DNA from: M3007 sp041741155
GTDB taxonomy: Bacteria; Bacteroidota; Bacteroidia; Chitinophagales; Saprospiraceae
Reading direction: 5' to 3'
Assembly (NCBI GenBank): GCA_041741155.1
Contig: JBGSKO010000211.1
Span: forward strand, 1-64,000
Length of the DNA stretch: 64,000 bases
A program made the position numbers and the translations under genes. Below the pieces are notes generated by a model, which was not told the origin of the DNA, did not search any database, and saw nothing but the letters and a program-made list of their open reading frames with translations. Shown here piece by piece: positions 53,015 to 60,400 of the stretch. Within the stretch, counting starts at the first letter, position 1, and the number at the start of each line of letters is the position of its first letter.

Positions 53015-54325
53015 ATGCAACTATACAGCACCAAAAACTTCGATCTGCGTGTGCGTTTTCGCGATGGGATATTTCAAGGATTACCGATAGATGCCGGCCT
53101 TTTTATGCCGGTCGTTATCCCGAAAATGCCTGTAACGTTTGTAAAAAACCTAACACAATACTCCTTCCAAGAGCTTGCTTTTCGTCTTGCTCAATCTCTG
53201 ATTGGTGATGAAATACCTGGACGAGATTTGGAAGGGATCATTCAGCAGTCCATAAATTTCCCGGCACCCGTAGTTTCGTTAGACGAAAACACCTCGATAC
53301 TGGAACTCTTTCACGGCCCCTCCTTAGCATTCAAGGATTTTGGGGCACGGTTCATGGCACAAACCATGACGTACTTCAATCGTGGAGAAAAGGAGGCCCT
53401 GACTATTTTGGTCGCTACTTCCGGCGATACCGGTGGAGCTGTAGCAGCCGGATTCTTACAGGCTCCCGGTATTCGTGTCGTTCTCCTATACCCTTCCGGT
53501 AAGGTCAGTCCACTACAAGAAAAACAGCTAACTACACTCGGTCACAATATCACCGCGATCGAAGTGGACGGAACTTTTGATGATTGCCAAGACTTGGTTA
53601 AACAAGCTTTTTTGGATATCGAATTACGTCAATATATCCGCCTCAGTTCCGCCAATAGCATCAACATCGCCCGATTAATCCCACAGGTTTTTTATTACTG
53701 GGAGGCATACAAACAAGTATACTCCCAGAATAACCAGGTAGTCTTTATTGTCCCCTCCGGCAACTTTGGAAATTTGACAGCGGGATTGATTGCCCAAAAA
53801 ATGGGTCTACCTGTTCAACACTTTGTTGCAGCTACCAATGCCAATGATGTTGTTCCGGCGTATTTACATTCCGGCATATTCAGACCTCGCCCCTCCATTC
53901 GTACTTTGTCGAATGCAATGGATGTAGGCAACCCTTCCAATTTTGTCCGTATGCTCGATTTGTATGGTTCCATGTGGAACATTGTGCAAGAGCATGTTTC
54001 TGGCTTCGCCTTTAACGATAGCCAGACGCGCAAGGCGATGCGCCGTGTGTTTGCAGAACATGACTATATTCTGGACCCACATGGCGCAGTAGGCTATTTA
54101 GCCTGGAAAAAATATCGCGAGCATACCCAGTCTCAGAGCCACGGAATAGTATTGGAAACAGCGCATCCTGCCAAGTTTCGGGAAGCCGTAGAAAAAATTT
54201 TAAACACAAAAATTACTATCCCACCGGCATTATCCAGCTTGCAGAATCAGGAAAAAAATGCCGTGTCTTTACCAGTAGACTACAAAAAATTTAGTGCGTA
54301 TTTATTAGATACGAAAGAAGCATAA
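53015..54325 (+). CDS. thrC: Threonine synthase
   Basis: A 436-residue PLP enzyme that converts O-phosphohomoserine to threonine. The PLP lysine is Lys107 in HGPSLAFKDFGARFMAQ. The phosphate-binding ATSGDTGGAVAAGF motif lies near residue 130. FIVPSGNFGNLTAGLIA is also conserved. The start MQLYSTKNFDLRVRFRDGIF is usual. The coding sequence contains a second parS-like palindrome at 53966-53981, and a strong terminator follows. Confidence 0.96.
   Translation: MQLYSTKNFDLRVRFRDGIFQGLPIDAGLFMPVVIPKMPVTFVKNLTQYSFQELAFRLAQSLIGDEIPGRDLEGIIQQSINFPAPVVSLDENTSILELFHGPSLAFKDFGARFMAQTMTYFNRGEKEALTILVATSGDTGGAVAAGFLQAPGIRVVLLYPSGKVSPLQEKQLTTLGHNITAIEVDGTFDDCQDLVKQAFLDIELRQYIRLSSANSINIARLIPQVFYYWEAYKQVYSQNNQVVFIVPSGNFGNLTAGLIAQKMGLPVQHFVAATNANDVVPAYLHSGIFRPRPSIRTLSNAMDVGNPSNFVRMLDLYGSMWNIVQEHVSGFAFNDSQTRKAMRRVFAEHDYILDPHGAVGYLAWKKYREHTQSQSHGIVLETAHPAKFREAVEKILNTKITIPPALSSLQNQEKNAVSLPVDYKKFSAYLLDTKEA
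53966..53981. other. parS-like centromere site 2 (inside thrC)
   Basis: GGTTCCATGTGGAACA. Its reverse complement, TGTTCCACATGGAACC, matches site 1 at 15 of 16 positions. It lies in the codons for Gly-Ser-Met-Trp-Asn-Ile of ThrC, so it is constrained by coding as well. ParB sites inside genes are common. Confidence 0.65.
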
Positions 54326-54346
54326 ACATTTCAGCAGCAAAGAGGA

Positions 54347-54375
54347 AGGGCCAGTGCTGACTCAGCACTGGCCCT
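54347..54375. terminator. Bidirectional terminator between thrC and the hydrolase gene
   Basis: A 13-bp perfect stem (54347-54359 with 54363-54375) around a 3-base loop lies in the 69-bp convergent gap. AT-rich sequence follows on the plus strand and TCCTCTTT on the minus strand. It is strong enough to stop both genes. Confidence 0.8.
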
Positions 54376-54394
54376 CAAACTTGTATTTATCCAT

Positions 54395-55186
54395 TCATAC
54401 TTCTTCCAGCGTTTGTTTCTTTTCAATAACCTCTTTGAGGAAATTTTCTAAAAGAGCATTGAACTCTTCCGGCTTTTCCATCATCGGTGCGTGGCCACAT
54501 TTATCTAAAAAATGTAGCCGCGAATCTTCAATCATTTCATGAAATTTTTCTGCAACAAACGGTGGTGTCACGGCATCTTGTTGCCCCCATACCAGCAAAG
54601 TAGGCGCCTTTATATTGTGCAGTTTATCTGCCAGATTATGCCGCACAGCTGACTTAGCCGTAGCCACAACCCGTATACCTTTTGCCCGATCGTTGACAAT
54701 ACTGAACACTTCGTCCACCAGTTCCTTTGTTGCCACAGCGGGATCATAAAATGTATCGCCTGTTTTCTTTTTGATATACTCGTAATCACCGCGTTTGGGA
54801 AATGCATTCCCAAAAGCGCTTTCAAACAAACCAGAACTGCCGGTCAGTGTGATAGAAGCAACCCGGTCCGGATGTGCCAGAGCATACAATAATGCAATAT
54901 GCCCACCAAGTGAATTGCCCAAGAGATGTACTTTATCGAATTCTTTGAACGCTACAAACTTCGTCACAAAATCTACCAATCCAATCACAGATACCTCAAA
55001 AATGGGCATCTCATAGATGGGTAATATCGGGATGACAACATTGTACTTGTCAGAGAAGCGTTTGAATATGGATTCAAAATTGCTCAGCGCTCCAAACAAG
55101 CCATGCAGCAACAGTAAGGTTTCTCCCCCCTGTTTGCCGGACTCAATGTATTTGAATCCGGATTCTTCAGTAATTGTAATATCCAT
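54395..55186 (-). CDS. Alpha/beta-fold hydrolase
   Basis: A 263-residue serine hydrolase. The oxyanion motif is LLLHGLFGALSNFE (residues 25-38). The nucleophile elbow is LLGNSLGGHIALL, with the serine in GNSLGG. The acid is in VWGQQDAVTPP and the histidine in DKCGHAPMMEKP. There is no signal peptide, so it is cytosolic. The substrate is unknown; such enzymes are often esterases or hydrolases of ring-cleavage products. An exact TAnnTTTG motif lies 32 bases upstream. Confidence 0.88.
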   Translation of the reverse strand: MDITITEESGFKYIESGKQGGETLLLLHGLFGALSNFESIFKRFSDKYNVVIPILPIYEMPIFEVSVIGLVDFVTKFVAFKEFDKVHLLGNSLGGHIALLYALAHPDRVASITLTGSSGLFESAFGNAFPKRGDYEYIKKKTGDTFYDPAVATKELVDEVFSIVNDRAKGIRVVATAKSAVRHNLADKLHNIKAPTLLVWGQQDAVTPPFVAEKFHEMIEDSRLHFLDKCGHAPMMEKPEEFNALLENFLKEVIEKKQTLEEV

Positions 55187-55217
55187 TGTGCCAAAAACGT
55201 CTGCAAAAGTTTACGAG

Positions 55218-55225
55218 CAAAAGTA
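55218..55225 (-). promoter_or_regulatory. -7 promoter element of the hydrolase gene (TACTTTTG)
   Basis: Exact TAnnTTTG motif on the minus strand, 31 bases before the start codon. The rest of the gap 55187-55361 holds a DnaA-box match at 55301-55309 and nothing else I can name. Confidence 0.55.
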
Positions 55226-55300
55226 GGGAATATGCGGGATTGTTTAAGGTATCTGTCTTTATTTCAATGCCGTCCCTTAACCGTAATTGCCCTGCCATTA

Positions 55301-55933
55301 TGTGAATAACTATGGTAAATCAGTGGAAAGCTGTGTTGGTAATTTCAGATATAGCAATTAATCATTTTGATACATTTTTATCCACAGTTGTGGGGAATGT
55401 ATTTCCGCTGAGCTGATACATCACAAAGAGTATTGCTCCCAGCAGCAATACGGCTCCCATTTGATGTAAAACTCCCAGTACTACAGGAATTGTAGAAACA
55501 CAGTTGACAAGTGTAATAATGCCTAATAAAACCTGTAATCCCAACGCTCCAATCATTACCATACTCCCTCGGCGTAGCGCAGCAGGAATTGAAAGCTTCC
55601 ACAATTTTACAAAAAAGTATAAACCAATGATTGTCAGCGCATAAGCTGTATTTCTATGTAAAAATTGGATCAATGCAGGCATGAAAGGGTTCGTGTCATA
55701 GTGAATAAAACTATCCCCGCTCCAATGCGCACGATCCAGCAAAACTGCCGGTAAATAGCTCCCTTGCATGTCTGGCCAGGTCGGGTAAAATAGCCCTGCT
55801 TTTGTCCCCGACATCATAGCACCCAAGGCTATTTGGAAAAAGGCTACTCCTAACATCCCCCATGCAACCTGTTTCAACACACGATTGTGGAAAATGGCCG
55901 GGCGAGGCTGAATAGCTAAAAAAGTTATCCACA
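55301..55933. other. Group of four DnaA-box matches beside and inside ctaA
   Basis: Exact TTWTNCACA matches: TTATTCACA (55301-55309, minus), TTATCCACA (55378-55386, plus), TTTTCCACA (55886-55894, minus) and TTATCCACA (55925-55933, plus). Two are the perfect consensus. They continue the cluster of the proposed origin on the other side of ctaA. Three are in coding sequence. Confidence 0.5.
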
Positions 55934-56462
55934 AGAGGTAGCTAAAAATTATCAACGCCATGCACAAGTGCAAGGTCAGATTATAGGCATTCACCCACGG
56001 ACGATGGATCAATCCGCTGGCAACCATAGCCCACCCAAAGAAGCCCTCCAGCCCGGCTAAAAACATGACGACAACTAATCGTGGAACCAACCGCCGGGAA
56101 AACATCCCTTTGTACAAAAACCACCCGAATGGAATGATGAATACAAAAAACATCAGCCTGGCCCACAGCCGGTGGAAGTACTCCCAAAAGTAGATAAACT
56201 TAAACGCGCTAATGGACATTCCCTCGTTGATCTTGGCGTACTGCGGAGTTGACTTGTACAGATCGAACGCCTCTTGCCATTCCGATGCACGCAAGGGCGG
56301 AACGGTGCCCGTAACTATATCCCAACGGGTAATACTTAACCCGCTACCTGTAAGCCGTGTGACGCCTCCAATGACAACCTGAAGAAAAACCATAACTAAT
56401 CCGGTGATCAGCCAAATTTTTACAGCACGGGGTATTTTGGTATCCTCTACAAACCGAAACAT
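55362..56462 (-). CDS. ctaA: Heme A synthase (COX15/CtaA family)
   Basis: A 366-residue membrane protein with about eight transmembrane helices that oxidises heme O to heme A for cytochrome oxidase. Heme-ligand histidines are in YFWEYFHRLWARLMF, LTLHLCMALII, FLHRNTAYALTI and LGVLHQMGAVLLL. The GGVTRLTGSGLSITRWDIVTG start segment is a COX15 hallmark. The ATG at 56462 (MFRFVED) is preferred over an upstream start. An exact -7 motif (TACCTTTG, 56532-56525 on the minus strand) precedes it. Confidence 0.94.
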   Translation of the reverse strand: MFRFVEDTKIPRAVKIWLITGLVMVFLQVVIGGVTRLTGSGLSITRWDIVTGTVPPLRASEWQEAFDLYKSTPQYAKINEGMSISAFKFIYFWEYFHRLWARLMFFVFIIPFGWFLYKGMFSRRLVPRLVVVMFLAGLEGFFGWAMVASGLIHRPWVNAYNLTLHLCMALIIFSYLLWITFLAIQPRPAIFHNRVLKQVAWGMLGVAFFQIALGAMMSGTKAGLFYPTWPDMQGSYLPAVLLDRAHWSGDSFIHYDTNPFMPALIQFLHRNTAYALTIIGLYFFVKLWKLSIPAALRRGSMVMIGALGLQVLLGIITLVNCVSTIPVVLGVLHQMGAVLLLGAILFVMYQLSGNTFPTTVDKNVSK

Positions 56463-56934
56463 AGCACAAAAAGAAGTTGATGGTGAAATTAAACAGGTGC
56501 TTTTCCTGCACATTTCAAGTGAAACAAAGGTAGGCTCATTTTGTGCCGTGTGTTTTCCACAATCCTAATATTGATTATCAATTTAAATTATTAAATTAGA
56601 AAAACTCATCCCCCATCATCATGGGTGTTAGTTTGTGAGTAACCTCATAACTGAAAACATGCGTTTTTTTACTCAGATTATAATGGGGGTTATGCACAGT
56701 AAATAGACTTAACACTGGCTTAATATTCAACGGCTTGAAGCGCTTTCCACATCCCTGTTTACAACATCTCGGGTTTATACCTTGGCCGTTTCAAATCACC
56801 CCTGGGTGTTAATTGCCGTTGGGCTTTGGACCTGTTTTACACACCAATGGGCGTTCCGGCCGGTTATCCTACAAGAGAAGGAACGCGCTGTGGATAAGCT
56901 GCAAGTTGCTACGAAGTTTTCCACAGAAAATGGA
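56463..56934. other. oriC: Putative chromosomal replication origin (oriC)
   Basis: A 472-bp gene-free gap with five exact DnaA boxes (TTWTNCACA). They are TTTTCCACA at 56553-56561, TTATGCACA at 56690-56698, TTTTACACA at 56835-56843, TTATCCACA on the minus strand at 56889-56897, and TTTTCCACA at 56917-56925. By my estimate about 0.03 would be expected by chance in this length. Directly after the first box, 56561-56604 is only 11% GC in an otherwise roughly 50% GC sequence, as expected for a DNA-unwinding element. Two parS-like sites lie 3-4 kb away. A small plus-strand frame here (56782-57072) looks non-coding. Confidence 0.75.
56525..56532 (-). promoter_or_regulatory. -7 promoter element of ctaA (TACCTTTG)
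   Basis: Exact TAnnTTTG motif on the minus strand, 62 bases before the ctaA ATG. The first DnaA box of the proposed origin (56553-56561) stands at about its -33 region, so DnaA binding could affect this promoter. Confidence 0.55.
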
Positions 56935-59064
56935 TCAAACAAACAGGTTGTAAACAATCCATGCCAGCAAGTAAGCCAGCACACTCATGTAAGCGAACTG
57001 AATGATCGGCCATTTCCAACCGCCTGTTTCGCGTTTCACTACAGCCACAGTACTCATGCATTGCATGGCTAAAGCATAAAAAACCAAAAGAGATAAAGCT
57101 GTGGCTAAAGTATAAACCGGAAGCCCGCTCTCGTCGAACGTAGCTGTCCGCATTTTTTCCCGCAATAAGACATCGTCCTCTGCGCTGCCGATGCTGTAGA
57201 TCGTTGACATGGTACCCACGAAAACTTCCCGAGCTGCAAACGAGGCTACAATGGCAATTCCGATCTTCCAATCGTATCCCAGCGGACGAATAGCCGGCTC
57301 GATTACTTTTCCGAGATGCCCGGCGTAGGATGCTTCCAACTGGTGGGCCGCAATCAAATCGTCCGTAGCCACTTCTCCCAATTGTTGCGCTGCGGCCTCT
57401 GCTTGTGCGACTGTTTTGGCCTGCTCCATAGTATCACCAGGACCAAAACTTGCCAGCGCCCATAAAATGATGGATATAACCAGGATGATCTTGCCAGCTC
57501 CAATCACAAAAGCCAATACTTTTTCCCAAACAGTTAGCCACAGATTTCGCCAGTGCGGCATCCGATAAACCGGAAGTTCGATGGCTAAATAGGATACCTC
57601 CCGGGTACGTAGTATTTTTTTTAGGATATATCCGGAAACCAGCGCCGCCACAACACCGAGCAAGTACATGCTACCGAACGTGAGGCTTTGCCAGGAAAAA
57701 ATCCAAAACACGCGCTTGGCCGGTACCGCCAAACCAATCAATACTGCGTACACTGGTAATCGGGCACTGCAACTGATAAACGGCGTGACCATCGTAGTAA
57801 TAAGCCGTTCTTTCCAACTCCCGATGGTCCGACTGCTCATAATTGCGGGTACAGCACACGCCCCCCCACTGATGAGGGAAACTACGCTTCGACCGTTCAT
57901 GCCAAAGCGCCGCATGGTTTTATCAAACATAAAAACTACCCGCGCCATGTATCCGATTTCTTCTAGTAGTGTGACGAGAAAAAACAAGATGGCGATCTGT
58001 GGAATAAAAATCAGGATTCCACTTAAGCCAGCCAACACCCCGTCCGTGAGCAGATCAGTTGTCCAGTGTTCGGGAAGATATTTTTTCAAACCGATATTCA
58101 GTTCGGAAAAAAACGACTCAATCAGGTCCATCGGCACGGCACTCCAATCGTATATGGCCTGGAAGACCAACAGCATGACGGCAAAAAACAAGAAAGGGCC
58201 GAGCCAGCGGTGCGTAACAATCTCGTCAATACGATCCGTAGGAGTACTGGGAAATTGTGGCGGTTGCTGCACCGCATCTTGCACAATGGGGGTAAACTGG
58301 TCGTAGCGCTCCAGCGTCTCATCCACCTGATTTTTCAGGGAAGCAAAATTTTTATCCTGAACAATTGCCGAAATAGTGCTTCGGTGCTGCACCGACAAAG
58401 AGGGGAGCCAGTCGTGGTGGTGGGCCACCAGTAGTGCCTGATAGGTATTGGAAAGACCAAGATTGTGGCGAACGGCCTCGGCTACAAGTTTCTCAGTGTC
58501 CGAGAGGAGATAAAAATTTTTCCTGTCGGGCACTGGCATGGCGAGCAATTTGTCCATCTCAACCAGCAACTTCGAGATATTCTCCCCCGTGCGCCCGCTC
58601 ACCAGTAGCACGGGTATGCCAAGTCGTTCAGCCAATTTGGCTGCATTGACTTTTATGCCAATCTCTGCTGCAGTATCCGACATGTTCAGTGCGAGCAAAA
58701 CCGGCAAGTTCAGGTCAAGCAATTGGGTTAGCAGCAGCAGATGTTTTTCCAAATGCGTAGCGTCAGCCACATAGACTACGATATCCGGGTAGTGTGCATC
58801 GGCAGGATTGGTCAGTACGGCTGCGACAATTTTCTCGTCAGAAGCGGTAGGATACAGACTATAGGTACCGGGGAGGTCGGTTAGTATAGCTTCCCGGCCG
58901 CCGGGAAGTTGCATGCGGCCCTCCTTCACATCCACCGTGACACCGGGGAAGTTTCCGGTTTTTTGCCGCAATCCTGTAAGGTGGTTGAAAATGGTGGACT
59001 TTCCGCTGTTGGGATTTCCCACCAAGGCGATATTCGGTAGTTTACCCCCGCTTGGTTCCTTCAT
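56935..59064 (-). CDS. feoB: Ferrous iron transporter FeoB
   Basis: A 709-residue inner-membrane Fe(II) transporter with a cytosolic GTPase. G1 is ALVGNPNSGKSTIFNHLTG (residues 14-32), G3 is LTDLPGTYSLYP, and G4 is LNMSD near residue 131. A GDI-like helical domain follows to about residue 270. The membrane part has two gate motifs (VVSLISGGACAVPAIMSSRT and VASFAAREVFVGTMSTIYSI). FeoA overlaps its start by 4 bp, forming a feoAB operon. The stop codon borders the proposed origin. Confidence 0.97.
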   Translation of the reverse strand: MKEPSGGKLPNIALVGNPNSGKSTIFNHLTGLRQKTGNFPGVTVDVKEGRMQLPGGREAILTDLPGTYSLYPTASDEKIVAAVLTNPADAHYPDIVVYVADATHLEKHLLLLTQLLDLNLPVLLALNMSDTAAEIGIKVNAAKLAERLGIPVLLVSGRTGENISKLLVEMDKLLAMPVPDRKNFYLLSDTEKLVAEAVRHNLGLSNTYQALLVAHHHDWLPSLSVQHRSTISAIVQDKNFASLKNQVDETLERYDQFTPIVQDAVQQPPQFPSTPTDRIDEIVTHRWLGPFLFFAVMLLVFQAIYDWSAVPMDLIESFFSELNIGLKKYLPEHWTTDLLTDGVLAGLSGILIFIPQIAILFFLVTLLEEIGYMARVVFMFDKTMRRFGMNGRSVVSLISGGACAVPAIMSSRTIGSWKERLITTMVTPFISCSARLPVYAVLIGLAVPAKRVFWIFSWQSLTFGSMYLLGVVAALVSGYILKKILRTREVSYLAIELPVYRMPHWRNLWLTVWEKVLAFVIGAGKIILVISIILWALASFGPGDTMEQAKTVAQAEAAAQQLGEVATDDLIAAHQLEASYAGHLGKVIEPAIRPLGYDWKIGIAIVASFAAREVFVGTMSTIYSIGSAEDDVLLREKMRTATFDESGLPVYTLATALSLLVFYALAMQCMSTVAVVKRETGGWKWPIIQFAYMSVLAYLLAWIVYNLFV

Positions 59065-59294
59065 GCGTCGATCAAAATGCTGGATGCTTCTTCTTTGCGG
59101 AGGGCGAGGCGAACGCCATCAGCCTTAATATAATAGGCACTGCCAAACGGAGCCTGGCGTACCATTTCGATTAAAGTACCGGGAAGCAGGCCCATTGCCG
59201 TCAGTTTACCCGCCAATATTGGGTCTTCAAAAGCGAGCGCGCGCGCACTTTCGTGCGCTTTCAAGTCGGGAATAGTGCGGTAACGACGTTGCAT
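59061..59294 (-). CDS. feoA: FeoA small SH3-like protein
   Basis: A 77-residue cytosolic protein with the FeoA SH3-like pattern: DPILAGKLTAMGLLPGTLIE (residues 25-44), then a short strand pair with VRLALRKEEASSILID. It supports FeoB-dependent iron uptake. It is the first gene of the feoAB operon and overlaps feoB by 4 bp. Confidence 0.94.
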   Translation of the reverse strand: MQRRYRTIPDLKAHESARALAFEDPILAGKLTAMGLLPGTLIEMVRQAPFGSAYYIKADGVRLALRKEEASSILIDA

Positions 59295-59345
59295 ATTTTG
59301 AGTTCTGAAAAACGGTTCGGCGATTTAGACAAAATCCAAACAATG

Positions 59346-59383
59346 CAAAAGTAGGCCTTGTTCGGAAAATGAGAATCAAAAGT
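59346..59383 (-). promoter_or_regulatory. feoAB promoter with Fur-box-like operator
   Basis: On the minus strand TACTTTTG (59353-59346) is an exact -7 motif, 51 bases before feoA. Positions 59365-59383 match the 19-bp Fur consensus at 13 positions (core AATGAGAATCA) and cover the -33 region. Iron-dependent repression is a reasonable inference. The rest of the 317-bp gap up to 59611 contains only an AATCATTATG half-site at 59488-59497. Confidence 0.5.
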
Positions 59384-59611
59384 GAAAAAGGATTTTACTG
59401 TTAAAAAAGGCACCGTCAAGAACGGGCAAAGTACTGGCTGTTGGTAGGATAAAAATGATTCAGTTGATCATGGGAACGGGTGATCTAAATCATTATGAAC
59501 AACTATTGCACCGGTTGCAAAAAGTCTCCGGAAATTAATTGTCAGGTTTGGAAGCAGGTAAGTTGATGGGAAAAGCCCGAACTTTGGACATCGTTTCTGA
59601 AAACTGCAATC

Positions 59612-60388
59612 ATGCAAGAGGATTTCATCTCAGGGGTACACAACTATTGCGACCGGTGGTGCGAGCGCTGCCCGTTCACCGCCCGTTGTCAGGTGTATGC
59701 CACCGAGCAAGAACTTTCGGATGAATCCAAAGACCCGATGAACCCGGCTTTTTGGAATAATATCAAAAAAAATTTTGAGGACATGCTGGATATGCTCAAC
59801 CAGACGATGGCTGAACTGGGCATCAAATCAGAGGAGGGTGATGACAAATCACTACTACCCAAAACAGATCCGGCTATAGAGGAGATTGAAGAAAAAATGC
59901 GAAAGGAAACTATGGAGTATTCTGCGGCTGTCGAAGGATTCTTCCGGAACAACGCCCATTTTTTCGAAGAAAAAGAGCACGAACTTGCCGAGCAAATTGA
60001 GGACGGCCAACCGGTTGATGTAGAGAGTTGGCAGTTTTTTCAAGATGCCGTGGATGTCATCCGTTGGTATCAGTACTTTATTCCAGCTAAAATAGATCGT
60101 GCGGTTGGAGGCTTGGGAGATATGGATGAATTGAATAATCCCCGGCAAAGCGATGCCAATGGAAGCGCCAAAGTAGCCATGATTGCGCTCGAGCGCAGCC
60201 TCGCCGCATGGGAACTGGTGAGTCGCAGCTTGCCTGAAAAACAAGACGAGATTGTAGAAATCCAGCGCCGCCTTCAGCAATTACGGACCAGAATGATGGA
60301 TTGGTTTCCCGAATGGCGCGTTTTCCACCGCCCGGGTTTTGACGATGAACCAGAAAAAACCTTACGTTTAGATTTTAACCCAAACTAA
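59612..60388 (+). CDS. Uncharacterised protein with N-terminal four-cysteine cluster
   Basis: A 258-residue protein I do not recognise. Residues 13-26 read CDRWCERCPFTARC, a C-x3-C-x2-C-x6-C arrangement that could hold an iron-sulfur cluster or zinc. The rest is acidic and mainly helical, with segments such as EEIEEKMRKETMEYSAAVEG and a tryptophan-rich WQFFQDAVDVIRWYQYFIP. The C-terminus has WFPEWRVFHRPGF. No signal peptide is present, so it is cytosolic. It is divergent from feoAB and lies 12 bp upstream of an aldehyde dehydrogenase gene, likely in the same operon. A metal- or redox-related role is only a guess from motif and neighbours. Confidence 0.75.
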   Translation: MQEDFISGVHNYCDRWCERCPFTARCQVYATEQELSDESKDPMNPAFWNNIKKNFEDMLDMLNQTMAELGIKSEEGDDKSLLPKTDPAIEEIEEKMRKETMEYSAAVEGFFRNNAHFFEEKEHELAEQIEDGQPVDVESWQFFQDAVDVIRWYQYFIPAKIDRAVGGLGDMDELNNPRQSDANGSAKVAMIALERSLAAWELVSRSLPEKQDEIVEIQRRLQQLRTRMMDWFPEWRVFHRPGFDDEPEKTLRLDFNPN

Positions 60389-60400
60389 TACGCCACGTAC

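Noticed and set aside
47374..56650. GAGTAACCTCATAA found at both 47374-47387 and 56637-56650
   Set aside because: A handful of 14-base matches are expected by chance in 64 kb and the flanks differ.
56782..57072. Plus-strand 96-codon frame in the proposed origin
   Set aside because: Overlaps the feoB end, has no family features, and contains three of the DnaA boxes; coding is unlikely.
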